A stretch of 64,000 nt of DNA, taken from positions 4,820,810 through 4,884,809 of the forward strand of contig VZSR01003022.1 of the NCBI GenBank assembly GCA_013398615.1. Direction: 5' to 3'. This document shows, piece after piece, positions 11,100-24,100 of the stretch (positions are counted from its first letter, which is position 1; the number at the start of each line of letters is the position of its first letter). This stretch comes from Brachypodius melanocephalos. Lineage: Eukaryota > Chordata > Aves > Passeriformes > Pycnonotidae. The notes under the pieces were generated by a model. The model searched no databases. It saw nothing but the letters and a program-made list of their open reading frames with translations, and was not told where the DNA came from. A program made the translations under genes and the position numbers.

Positions 11100-14000
11100 T
11101 TTTCTTTCTTTTTCTGTGGAGTAGTAGTACTCAGTACCTGTACTTCTTTCTCTGCAGCACTTTATGCTTCTCAAATCTCAGCTTTCTCTGTGGTAAGCAA
11201 GCATTATCTCCCTTGTCTAGGCAGAAGACTGTTGGAAAAGTGTCCTTGAGACCTGTCAGTCAGTAGTTGAACTGAAAATAGAAATCAGTTTTCTCTTATT
11301 TTGATTTCTTTTTATTTTTTGTGAATGTTCTGATAAGCCAAAACTGATTAGGCAAACTGCAAAATACTGAACTACTTAGTAATGCCTTTGGGTTGAGCTC
11401 TTCTTTTCAGTCTTTAATAGAAGCATCAATATTGTTGTTGCAGTAGTTTATTTAAGACTCTGTATTTGAATGCTTGATGTAAACATTAAGTTAAAGAGAG
11501 CAAATAATTTCATTAACCGTTCAGTTTACCATGGTATCAAATGGGAGCTGCTTGGAAATGTAAAGCAAAAATAAAAAATTGAGTTCTGTTTTTGGGTGTA
11601 TTTAGCTATGGTGGTGGACATTCCAAGCTCTGCTTTACTCCACTCTCCTGTTCTGCTCGGAAGAGGAAAAGAGGCTGGAAGTACTGAAGGGAGATACAGT
11701 GACGGTGGTGTTTTTCAGAAGTCTTTTCTATAGTTCTTGAGTTCTTGGGAACTTTTGGGGTGAAGTTTAGAGCTTGGGAGTGAAAACCATGGACGTTCAT
11801 GGAAGATTATATACCTGTCAAAGTTAATGCTTTTTTAGGTATAAATTTCTTATAAGAGGCCACTGTTTGGTGGTAGTTTTTGTAACAGTTAATTCAAGGA
11901 GTGATTATTACATGTGGGGCCTGTGTCTGCTTGAGCTGAAAGTTTTGTGGCAGAATGATGGGTGTGTGCATCTAGCTGATGAGTTGTGATCTGTCTTCTG
12001 TCAGGAATAACACATTTGATGCTACATTAGTTCCATCTAATGGAGATACAGGGAAAATTAACATCTATTTTTGCAGTTGTTTTTGATTCTGTAGCTGATG
12101 AATGTAATCTACTGTGCACCTCTGTTGTAATTCAAGAAAATGCTACTGCTAAGCAGATTACTTCTCATTCTGGGATGTATCTTGTAGACTTCTGTGGTGT
12201 TTTGCAGGATTGAAATTCCTTGTGAACAAATGTTTACATACCCAAACTCTAAAAGGCCTAGAAAAATCTACTTTGAAGAAAAAAAAGAGGGTGGTAGGGG
12301 AATATATTTCAACATCTTCCTATGTTACACATGGAATACATTGCTCTTTGGCTTTAGAATCTCTGGCTTTTAAGCTGGCTAAAGTTCTGATATCAGTGAA
12401 TAAAATTCTTTCAACTTGGTGTCGTGCCAAGACTTTTCCCAAGAGAAAGCTGTCTTTATCTTGTTTGGCCAAAAAAGTTGTTTGGACTTGCTTTAGTTTC
12501 TGAAGAAAGGGTGAGGTCTCCTTAAACACAATTTTTTTCAGCTCAACTTAGGATCATGAAGCTCAAAGCTCCCTGTTGTATCTTGCCTTGTACTTTTTAT
12601 TTCCTGAGGGAACAGAAGTCAAGTGACAGGTACTGAAGAGCTTTTAAAAACTGTGTCTTCATTTCCTGAATTAGTCAAGTGTTACTTCATCTGTCATGAA
12701 CTTATGTGCAGTATTCACCTACATTCCTCCATTTTTCACATCTTTTTGCTGTTATCTGGGCTTGCTCATGTTCCTGAAATGATTCCTTTAACAGTGGTGA
12801 ATGGTGTTACGGTAGGTGGTGACTGCAGCCAAAAACTGCAGTAGTTTATTTTGTTTTTTTAATCTAATCACAAAAACATCTCAATTTCAGTGACTTAGTT
12901 CCTCAAGGGCCTCAAATGTTGAATTTCCATTAGTAGCAAACTAAAGTGGGCTGATTTCCAGTTCTGGTCCTGATATATAACGCATTTGTGTAATAGTAAT
13001 GCGGAAATACAGTCCTTTGTAAAAACAGAAAATTAGCAATCTTCCTGCATGGTCTTGCAAATATTCTCTTTATGTCAGAACTTGGTTTTGTCTGAGCTCC
13101 TCAGCTCCTCTGATGCTACAGATTTACCTGTGGATTTGTGATTGCTGGAACCCTCAGTGGTTTTAATGTGACTACCCCTTTTAAGGAAGCTGCTGCTGGG
13201 GGTGATGATTTGGAAGTGCTATGGAATACAGGGATATGGACAATTTAAATAAATTTATTTGCAGTTCACTTTGCTGCTTTGTGGCAGTTCCCAGGTTTAT
13301 ACTGCTAGCCACATGGACTTCTGGAAGTCCACGTGTCAGAGGATAAAGGAAAACTGGGCAAAGAGGTCTTGTCAGGCTAGTTGGAAGGTAAGTTCTTCAT
13401 GTTTTATTAAACAGCTAGGATCTTTCAAGAGCCTGGGAAAATTACATTATTACCCACAATTTTCAAATGATGTGTTCTAAAGTGATTGCCATGCAATTTA
13501 GTTAATATTTCTCCCATGATTTTTAAATGAAAAAGAATGGAGTAAGTCATAATTGGATACAGTCCCCTGGTGAGTTCTGGTGGATGGCTGGACCCTGCCT
13601 TCAGCCTGTGCTGGGGTTTTAGTCCCTCAAATGAGTCGTGGACATGACCAGTTATTTAAGAATAGGTAACCAAAATTGTGTCATGTACCTTAAGTAAGGC
13701 ATTTTCATTCATGTGTAGGGGAGATAATGACAGATGGAAATCACGCTGGTTTGGGTGCCTGACACCTGAAAATCAGTGCCTTTGTTTATCCGAACAGTAG
13801 GGATCACACCCACCCCAGGGGGCTCCTGCTTGGGGTCAGTGGTAACTGGCCCAAGGTGCTGATTCAAAAGGGATTTAAGAGTTCAAGACTGCTCTGACAC
13901 GGCATCTTCCAAGCTGCCAGGACTGTAAGGAAATACTCTAAGTGGTAACATGAGAGAGATTCTTGCACTGGCATATGGAGGTGTTTTTAACAAAAGAAAA

Positions 14001-17000
14001 ATCCCTGATGTAACAGAAAATAATTGCTACTTCAAGATAACTGCAGTACCAGAACAGAGATAGCATCTCTGCAAGGGTTAAGGTCAAAGTGAGATGGTTT
14101 TCCAGCAGGAATTTTCCTTTCTAGTACCTAAACTTTGTTATTTCCAAGTCAGTGTAACATAAGTGCTGTTATTTGCCTTGTGGATGCTGGTTCTATTGTG
14201 TCTCTTACTGCAACATTAATGAAAAGGAATAATGTGACTGGCTCGAAGAGAGGAGCCTTCCCAGGCTTCAGCCAGCTGGAAATAACCGAATTTCTAAGGA
14301 ATAGCAATTTGTTTTCAAAGCTAAAGATGGAAAGATGCCCCCTTAGTCATCATGTGAACAATAAATCCAAGTATTTTCCTTAGAATTTTAGGTAATGGTC
14401 TCTTCTCAGTACATGTGTGTCAGCTGCTGTGATACACTCTTGTGGAGTATTGATCTAAAACCATTTCAATAACTTGGATTATTATTAGTTATATTACCAG
14501 CATAATTAATGTATTTAATTCTCTGGTTTATTGAAGTTTATTCATTCTGCCTGTAAAGAGTTTCTAGACAATGAGTTCTGATAGGGATCTTTAGTTTGTC
14601 TTGTTTTTTAGTACTTAGTGCCAGAAGGAATTGGTGGTACAGCACTTCTCCTGGGTGATTAGGATGTAGAAGTGTAAGGATAAATGGAAGATGGAATTTT
14701 GATCCCTGTTCTCGGTTTTTGATTGACCTCCAAGATGCTTAATTACAGCGGTTTCCTGGTTTCTTCCCTAGCAGCATGGGATGGTGATCTTCCTGTAACA
14801 TGGAGGTGCTGGGAGCCCCACCCAGTGTTTATGGAATGGTTGAAGTCCCTTTAAGGGAAGAGTTTTCCCTTATCCCGGAAGGATTTCAGTTTACGTGGGA
14901 GTGGTGAGGTGGGGTGGGTGGTGCTGTGGAAGGACTGGCTGGGTGTCAGCAGAGATCCAAGAATGGAAAGTCAGCAGGTGCTGGAGAGGGATAGGGGGTG
15001 TGTGTGAGTCAGTGAGGGGCTGCAGTGGGAATGGGGACTGTGGGAAGGGCTGTGGGTTTAAACAATCCCAATATGAGGATGACTTTGGGGTCCTGGGGAA
15101 AGGCTAAAGTTGTGGAAGCCTAACTAGCAAATAGAGTTTCTCCTTTGGAAAGGAAGATTCTTCAGGGAAACACGGATGCAAAGGATACGCTTTGTTGTGG
15201 ATTTTGTGTCAGTTTTGGTGGCTTAGATCTCCCCCTTCCAGCACCCAGTCCACGGATCCCATCAAAGCACATCTGATGCCCTGCAAGGGCTCTTGAAGGA
15301 TCATTTAAATAAGAAAACTTCACTATTTAAGAAAACTGGACAAAAGAAACAGAGACAAAAACACTGACTTCCCCTTCCAGCAATCCCTGCCTTTTCCCAG
15401 TAAGGAGGAACACTGGAACACTTTGGAGTCCACAACCAGGCTTGGTGATGCTGGATGCCCAGACAAAAACAGCAGCATCAGTTGACCATTATGCTTTTTG
15501 TGTTTTTCAGAGCTACATCTCTGCAGCTCTGAGAGGGGTCTGGGCACTGTGGTGCAATTCCCCTTCTGAAAGAGTGACAGGCTGTTCGGAACTTTTCCTG
15601 AAGATGTAGAGAGGTACCAGAGCAACTTTCACAACTCTTGGAAACAACAGCATCAGCTCTGTAGGACACCACATTCCACTGAACCTCCAGGCAACACTGC
15701 AGATGTAAAAATCTGACAGTGGCAAATCCAGCTGTGGCAAGGATTGTTTATTAGCTGGCACTTCAACTGTGAATGAAACAGGGCAAGACAAGACTGAGTC
15801 AAACCCTCTTTTTTTTTTTTTTTGTGCCTTGTGCTAGGAATAAATAAAGAAGGCATGCTCTCTGTGACAGCCATAAGTAGCAGACTGGCATGAAGAAATC
15901 CTTGGTCACAGAAGGATGACCAAGCTGAGGCTTTTCTCAAACCAATGGTATCTCTCCTTGCCTAAACCTTGCATTTCCTGGAGTCTTGTTCAGACTTCCA
16001 GATGCTTTGTGCATTCCTTCCTGGTGGAATTTCAACAACAGGTGGAGTTGTTTGGTGTCTGAGTCTTCCAGACAGCTGCTGAGAATTGTTCTGGTTAAAT
16101 GTCATCATCCTGAGATGGATTGTAAGCCAAATTTCTGTAGCCATCTTCATAAACCCCTTCATCTTGTAATGAATGGATGAAGAATCAGAAAAGCAGCTTT
16201 TATTTAAGGGCCACCCTGCAGCCAGGCCTGTGAGAGATCAGTGGGGCCCCTTGGAAACACTTAAGGTTTAGAATTCTAAAACTCCGTGTGAAAACTGGCT
16301 TTGTCATAGGGAACGGGTTTTTCTTCACCTTGACTTTTAAAGTGGCTCTGTGTGTGTCTCAAGGGTACAAATTAAAGAGTAAAATGCTGTGGGTTTGAAT
16401 AAGAAGCATTTAGATGACAAAATACTTCTGCAAGTTCCTGAGAGAGTAGATGTTTACCTGTGTACAGGTATCATTTGATTTCTTAATGCTCAAGCCTAAG
16501 GGATAATAGAATTAAAACAACTGTATCACGTTACTTAAAATTTCCCTTTAGTCTACCTCTAAAAAAATGTGGTGCAACGGAGAATTCCCTGGGGATCTAA
16601 ATAGTGGTTGGAGCTTTAAAAAAAAACCCAAACAACCCAGGATTATTAATTTTTTTTATGAATCCTAGATTAGGAAGAATAACGCACTGGTCCTGTTTGT
16701 GTATATTTAACAGTTCTTCTCTTTCATGATCTGTGTTAATATTAAGGCTGGTGTTTCATTCAGATGCTGGACAACTCATGTTGTGCATAGAGGGATGTAA
16801 CACAATCCTTGTGTTCTCCAGACCAAAAAACCCCAACTTTTCTCTAGAAAGTGTTTTGGGGGCATTAAGGGCTGTTATTGATGGAAATCGGGAGATGTGG
16901 CTGGAAAAGATGGGTTTTCTTTGCCCTTTCTCCTTCCTTTATGTAAGTGCTAGTTGAAATAATATTGCTGATGCATAGGTTTTGGAGTAAAAAATCTGAT

Positions 17001-17380
17001 CAGGGAAGCATCTGTGTCTGTGGAAGTTGCAGGGAGCCCCCAGTCACCAAATCAAAGGTGGATGTGACGGATGGGTCAGCAGCCAACACGTGGTGCTTTA
17101 AACTCTCCCGTGAGTTTTGTGCTGGCACTGGAGGGAGATGCAGGACCCAAAACGTGCAGCCTCGTGCTTTTGACAGCCAGGTGAGCAGCATTGCTGGGCC
17201 TTGTACTCCAGCTACACTGGCCATGCTGGAACTCAATTTTCATGCAAGAATCCAAAATAATACACCAATACTGCAAATTACTTTATTCTGCCATGGTTTT
17301 TGAGATGTTGGTGCTCCCCACTAGGCCTGTGGCCTTGCAGGCCCTTGGCTGTGTCCCAGCCCTCGTCGGATCCAACCTCC
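11100..17380. other. Intergenic region between SUMO2 and JPT1
   Basis: About 6.3 kb of moderately AT-rich unique-looking DNA. Open frames are short and lack splice context or family resemblance. I see no RNA gene or clear repeat. CpG density rises only at the right end, where the JPT1 island begins. Confidence 0.6.
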
Positions 17381-17734
17381 AAAGCCACAAGAGCCTTGTG
17401 CCAACACCTCCCGCACCGCGATGGCCTCGGTGCGGTTCATCCCTGTACCTTGGCGCTGCTCCATGATACCTCTGAGGTAACTGCAGGGCTTGCACGGGCC
17501 GGGCACGGCAGTGCGTGTGAGGGAGCCAGGCCTTGCGCGGCCAACGGGGTGCCAGGGGTGGTTTTGGTGGCGCGATGGCCGCTTTGGTGGTGTGTCCTGG
17601 GCGGTGTCTGTGGGGACGGGAGCCATGCGGGGGTCGCAGACCCAGCGACGGGACGGTACAATCGCCCTCATGGTCCAGTCCCTGCAGAGGGGCAGCGCCG
17701 CGGGGAGTTTTGTCTAGCCTAAGGTGCGGCTGAG

Positions 17735-17994
17735 CCAATCACAGCTTGTCGCTGGTGAGCGACAGCCCTTCCGCCAATCATCAACAAGGGGCGCCACCGC
17801 CCACAGCCAATCACCGCAGAGCAGACGTAGTGCTTCACCAATGAGCTCTTAGCGGTGAGGCCAGGCGCCTCGGAATAGACAGGGAGGCGGGGCAAACGGG
17901 AGAGTGGCAGGGCGCTGTCCAATAGTAGGTCGCGACTGCCTTTGAACCCCCCAATGAGGAGGCCGAAGGTGGGCAGGGCTTGTGCTGTATATAA
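17735..17994 (+). promoter_or_regulatory. JPT1: JPT1 core promoter: six CCAAT boxes, CDE-like/CHR pair, TATA box
   Basis: Forward CCAAT pentamers start at 17735, 17774, 17807, 17838, 17919 and 17951, several as CCAATCA or CCAATGAG. A TATATAA box lies at 17988-17994, which would place the transcription start near 18020. TTTGAA, the cell-cycle genes homology region consensus, lies at 17941-17946. It is preceded at a 4-nt distance by the G/C-rich CGCGAC at 17931-17936, the spacing of known CDE/CHR pairs. NF-Y is the known CCAAT-binding factor and DREAM or B-MYB-MuvB complexes the known CHR binders; their action here is inference. Confidence 0.75.
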
Positions 17995-18118
17995 CTGTTG
18001 CGGCGGTGCGGGCGGCGGCCGCAGTTGTCACCGGTAGCTGTGGGGTTCGTGGGCTCGAGCCGCTCGGCCCCCGGGACCGTCACTGTACAGAGCCCTTCCC
18101 TTGTCCGCCGCCTCCGCC

Positions 18119-18174
18119 ATGACCACTACGGCTACGTTTTCGGGCATGGACCCCAATGGCAGGAACAGCTCCAG
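18119..18174 (+). CDS. JPT1: JPT1 exon 1
   Basis: Begins with ATG in a CCGCC context and ends within an arginine codon (AG|A), followed by donor GTGTGC. Confidence 0.93.
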
Positions 18175-21100
18175 GTGTGCGAGGGCTCGAGGGCCGCTGG
18201 GACCCAAAGGGCGGTGGGTCTTGGGGTCCCGGGGAAGGCATGCCCGGATCGGCTCCAGAGCGGTGCTAGGGCGCGGTGCTGGGCGGGGGCTCCGGCCGGG
18301 CCGGGGCTGTGGGTGTGCGGTTCCTCCTGGCCTCTCCCAGGCGGATTGGCCGGAGACGAGGGGGGCCGCACCCACCCGGATGGGCTGCGGGGGCATCCCG
18401 GGGCCGCGCCGTGCCTGGGGGAGGGAGGTGCGGGAGCTGCCGAGACCCGCCCGGGCCGCTCGGTGCGGCCCCACCGCCGAACAAAGAAGGGAGGCGACTC
18501 CCCGCCTCGCCGCGCAGCCACGGCGCGGGGGCGGGGGGCACCGCGCCCCTCCACCCGCCTGCCTTTCCCCCATCGCCGCGGCCCCCGCGCCCCTCGGCCC
18601 CGCGGAGCCGCCGCGGGCTGGGTGGGGTCGGGCGGGGCTGGGCGGGCTCCATTGTCTGCGCTGCCCGGCCCCCCCCTGCCCGCGCCGCTCTGCCCGGGGG
18701 GTTCGTTCGGTCCGCGAGCTGCCGGTGCTCGGGGCCGGGGTCGCCCCTTCCCTGGGGCCGCAGCCCCGCTCCCAGGGGCGACCCGGGGCTAGAAGGGGCG
18801 GGAAGCGAAGCCTCTCTGGAAACAAAGAAAACTTGGCAGGTTGGTCTGGAGGAGATGCACAGAGCTAGGTCGGGCACCCGCGGTCTCGGGAGTCACAGCT
18901 GGAGAGGATCGTGTCGTTTTCCACGCTATCGTGGCTTTTTTCTGTAAGATTTTGGCCTGACAAAGCGGATGCTTCCTGTTCCCTTTTGGCTTTTCAGCGT
19001 GCATTTTAAAGAGGAAAAAAAAAAAAAGAAAGAAAAAGTCTTTACAAAGCTTATTTCCACGCCTTTTACCAGAGCTCTTCTTGAAGCTGTGGGTGGATTT
19101 TCGGTGGACGTCACTGGGTATCAGGTGGAATTTTAACAGCATTTCATTGCTAGAAGTGTTAAACGTGGCTTTCATAAAGCAGGTTACAGCATTTCGAGGC
19201 TGTGAGAGGCTTCTAATAAAGACTGTCAGCCTTCACCTGAGGCTGGTAAAAGGGATTATTCCTTTTTAACAGTTTGAGTGATAGATATTTTTTTTCTCCT
19301 TCAGTTACCTCTTCTGTTAACGTCATTAAGTCTGTCAGTGGAAACTGTTGTGCTCTTAAGAGAGTACTGGTTTCACTGGTCTGGTAAAAAGAGGGGATCT
19401 AATGTTTGGGAACAAGCCCTGCGTTGAACCTGTTCTTCAGATTAGTAACTGCAACAGCTATAACTGGAAAAATAAACCTTCCATACATTTCCTCAGAGAA
19501 AAAAAGATAAAGGAGTGATTCAAGACCATTACAGCACATCTCGATTCAGAAAGGAGACAAAACAAGTCATAATAAAACATACTCTCCAGTCCGCTGGGAT
19601 CCTCCCATTAGCAGCTGAGCATTAGTAATTTTTAGAGAAATAATTTTGTTAGGAAAAGTATTTTTCTGGTTATGTAACAGTAAATATCCGTGTCACACAC
19701 CTTTAGGAATTTCCCTTGCTGTTGGGGTGTTTGAGCTCTGTAGGCTGGAGAAGCGTTTTTGTGTTGCAGCTGGAATGTAACAGGCACAAATTCTCCCAAG
19801 ATGTGAATTGTACAACTGGACACACTCTTTGTGTTGAATTCCCAGGTTTGAAGCATTAACAAGCTGGGTACTGTTTCTTGTTCTAACTTTGATTTTTTAA
19901 ATTATTTGTTAAGAAGAGGAAGCGTGCAGCATCCTTAGTTTGTCCTGGTATTCATTTTGTAGCACTGGAGGTGTTGAAAGCCCGAGAAGCCCCAGGTTCT
20001 GTTGGTGTCCTCACATCTCTCTGGGAGTTTTGAAAGTTCTCACACAGTTTTGTTCTCCTGGCTTTTGTCTGGCTTCTCCAGCTAACCCAAGATGATCTGC
20101 TTATGAAAATAAGATCAGGACAAGTTTATGTTTCAAGATTTATTTTGCTGTAGCTGTTCATTTTGGTTGGATTCTGCAGGTTAGAAAGCAGACTGCAATC
20201 AAGCTCTTGAAGTACAGAGCAGGCTTCTTTTGTGTCTAAGAGAAGATTGTTAGATTTAGGTTGCATATCTGGAGCTTTGTACACGTGTCTCTCCTAATAA
20301 TAGTCAACTCCAAGCTTTTTACCTTTTACTTCTAGACCAGCAGTGCGCTGCAGACTTGAGGGTGTTTTCCTGAGGAAACAAATCTAAATAAAGGCTGCAG
20401 CCCCCAGCCATCAGTGGTGCAACCAGTCTTTTGGTTCAAACTTCAGTCTTTGCTCTGCAGCCAGTTTGAAGATTAATGTTAACCTTCCCAGGGTACTCTT
20501 AAATAAGCTGGAATTTGACATGCCCACATAGTTATTTTTATTTTTCATTTGGCTCAGACTGGTGGGAGCAGCCCTTGGTGTGATACTGGATGGAACAAGG
20601 GCACAAGAAGAGCGCAAGAGTATTTTATTTTTGTAAGTGCCACTGAAGAGCAGTGGAGATACAGTGCCAGGATGGAATTCTGGCAGAAGCTTACCTGGAT
20701 AGTTGAAGTGATGTGCTGAGAGTGAGCTGGGCTGGCACAGGCTGTAAAGATTCTCTCTCCACAGAGTGCTGCGTCCTCCCGGCGGTGGCTCCAACTTCTC
20801 CCTGGGCTTTGACGAGCCCAAAGAACAACCTGTGAGGAAGAACAAAATGGCATCGAGCATTTTTGGAACTCCTGAGGAGAACCCACCTTCCTGGGCTAAA
20901 GCTGGTAAGACTGTAGTGCTTTGTTTCCACATCTGCTGAGGGGCATTGATTCATTTTGTGGCTCAGCCTGATGCTGCTGGTGGCTGGTGTGGAAACCAGA
21001 GCTCCTTTCCTACTTGGTACTTTGGAGTTATAAATGATGTCTGCTTGCGGAGAATTGTTTATTTCTCATTAATTTCTTCCAGAAGGGTTTATGCAAGTGT

Positions 21101-24100
21101 TAGGCATGTTGCAAGCAGAGAATTGTATTTTGGACGCAATTTCTCCAAGTTAAGTCACACAAGTGAACTTGTGTCTTACTGTTTGGAGTAGCACTGATTG
21201 GTCTTGATTATTCAGAGGAATTTTAGCCTTGTGTTGTCACAGCTGGGTTTAAGCTTCCCTTTCTGCAGAGCACTACCAGTATGGGTGGCCTTGGGACCGC
21301 AAACTCCATCTGTTTAAATGACACCCTCACTGCATTGGGTGCTGCTGTAAGACAATAATTTGTGAGTTGTTATCTAAAGGACCAGGACTTTTTGGAATGG
21401 TAAAGCTCTAATTTCAAAGAAAAAACCTCTCCCAAAGTACCCAAACCTGTGACTATTTATGATCTATTTTTACATTAAGTTTATCTTGCAACCTGATTAG
21501 AATCAATCTCTGCTTGTAGGGGCTAAGCCAGGTGAAACCAGAGACAGCTGTGAATCCTCTGGACCACAAAGAACAAACTCAACTGAGGCAAACTGTGGAG
21601 ACTTTGTAGATCCCAAGGTCAGTACTTGACAACAAAGAGCCTGATAATGGACAATTCACACTCTGTGTGGGATTGATTAATCACGGATGTTCACACAGTC
21701 GGAAGCATTGTAGGATTTGACTCCTTTCTCTCAAATTTGTTTTTTTTCATGAAGGTTCCTCTTTCCATCTGATATTCTTCCAGTATGCTGAGGAAGGAAG
21801 GGCTGGATTTTTTACAAGGACCATTTTGTAGAGCTCTTAACCCATCTCATTGCTAAGACACTAATGAAGTGATGTGAAATCTAATTTCAGCTTTGTGTGT
21901 GTGATTGTGGGTTTAAACATCTCAGAAACAATAGTTACTACAGCAGACTCTGTGTGAGTCTGGCAAAGAACTTGGTTTCTCATCCCAGCAAATTCTTACC
22001 TCAGTAATATCAATGCTTGTTTTGTTTTCATAATACCATTTGGTATGTTATTTTCTATATAAACTCTTTACCTAGCAGCAATATGGAGCATGATTTATAG
22101 TGCTAATGGTGTTAAGTAAAATTTGCTAGATGTGTAATTACATTTAATGGGAAAAACAGGTTCTTTTGAAATGCAGCAAATTCAGTAAAAAAACCCAGTA
22201 ATTTGAACTTAGATCCCTGGGAATGTAGGATAGTCTATATTTGCAAGACCAAAGTAGAAAAAAGAAATCTTGTTTAAAATTCTCCAGCCTTTGGTTTTCT
22301 GAAAAGAATGTGGTAGGTAAATAATTATCTCAAACATTGTAGCAGACACCTTTTATCTAAGGTTTTATTTTGGTAATTAGCATCAAGCACCACAACCCAT
22401 TTATGTTATTAATTGTAGCTTTAAGTCACAAAAATGTTCTTTGTTACAAAAAATGTCTTGTTTCAATTTAGCAAATATAAGTGAGTTTGTTTTCTATAGT
22501 ATATTTTCAGCTATAAATTTAACTGTTTAGTCTAATTCTTTCTACTAAATTGTTCTAAATACTGTGATTCTCAGCTTTGCAAATAGATTCTTCCCTTGTG
22601 GAACACTTTCTTTCAGTAATTCAGCTGCANNNNNNNNNNNNNNNNNNNNNNNNNNNNNNNNNNNNNNNNNNNNNNNNNNNNNNNNNNNNNNNNNNNNNNN
22701 NNNNNNNNNNNNNNNNNNNNNNNNNNNNNNNNNNNNNNNNNNNNNNNNNNNNNNNNNNNNNNNNNNNNNNNNNNNNNNNNNNNNNNNNNNNNNNNNNNNN
22801 NNNNNNNNNNNNNNNNNNNNNNNNNNNNNNNNNNNNNNNNNNNNNNNNNNNNNNNNNNNNNNNNNNNNNNNNNNNNNNNNNNNNNNNNNNNNNNNNNNNN
22901 NNNNNNNNNNNNNNNNNNNNNNCTATGTTTCACAAATGAAGCTAAATACCCTGGACAGAACAAATGCTCTTGGCCTGGCCAACAAATAAATGTTTGGTGT
23001 TGCAAAGAGTTGCTCAGTAGAAAGCAGAGGACACTCAACTCTTGCTTGTTGCTCTCAGTGTAATTTTTTTGCCCTTCTGCTGGGCAGTGGGAGTATTCTG
23101 GATCCTGGTCAGTGCTCCTCGATTTGAGATGCTCTGTGCAATAAAGTGTTCTTACCCACCTCTGTCTTTCACTGTGGGAATAACAAATGTGCCACATTTC
23201 ATCAGGATTACTCCAGTATCTGCTTCTGCTTTTAGAAATATGTTAGGCAAATAAAGAACTGGTTAAATTATAAGTCAGTCTGTAAGAAATGGAGCTTTCA
23301 AACCCATGATTTCAATCTGCAGAATTATGAGTGCAGAACCCACTGTGCCACTCTGGGTTCTGTCCCTCAGAGCCTGTTGCTGCACTAAAAGTGCCTCCCT
23401 GAGCCTGTGGCTCAGAATGTGGTGGCACATAGAGCAGTCTGCCCAGTCACCATGGTCACACCGTGGGGGAGTATCCACTCCACGGAATAGGAAAATGCTT
23501 TGTGAAACATGAGATGTAACACGTTCCTCTCTCTTTTCTAGGGAGGAGATGTTGGTGGTGACATTTTTGGTGAGTAACTTCCTTGGACTCCTCTAGTAAA
23601 AGCTTATTGCAGGTGGCTTTGCAGTAGAAGAGGACAGCAGGATCTGTAAATGATCATTTATTAGGAGAGAGGCAGCCTGGGGTTGTCCCTGGAACCAATC
23701 AAATGACAAAGTGACCAACTGCTTCACTGGAGTTTGGGCATGGAGGGAAATGGTGCTGTTGCTCATCAGGGTAAAAAGGAGAACAGTTCTGTTGGTTTAT
23801 TTTGCCAACAGCTGTTGGTGTCAACATTTATCCAAGTATTACAAGGTAAGGTGAAGACTATTATAAAGAGTTCAGTGATTGAAAGGCCATGCTGCTGTTA
23901 AAGTCGCTTATAATTAAATAGGACAGTCAACATAAAGGATTTTAGTTTAGCAGTTTTCTTCTTTCCCATTGTCTTCCCATACAGCAAACTCCACATTCAC
24001 AGAAAGAATCAAACCCAGCTACTGCTCCTGCAAGTGTCTGCATTAACACTTAACTTCCTGTTGCTTTTTAAATGCTGATTTTTGCCAAGGAAGTTGATCT

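Larger units (their letters stand above)
17380..18830 (+). promoter_or_regulatory. JPT1: JPT1 CpG island
   Basis: CpG and GC content rise sharply from about 17380 and stay high through JPT1 exon 1 into intron 1, to about 18830. Long frames in all phases here are composition artefacts. The core promoter lies at 17730-18020. Confidence 0.8.

Noticed and set aside
17283..17738. Overlapping frames of 116-151 codons upstream of JPT1
   Set aside because: CpG-island composition effect; frames on both strands, no homology, and the stretch leads into the CCAAT/TATA promoter.
18028..18877. Several frames of 200-265 codons on both strands around JPT1 exon 1
   Set aside because: High GC content removes stop codons in all frames; only the 56-nt exon at 18119-18174 has homology and correct splice phase.
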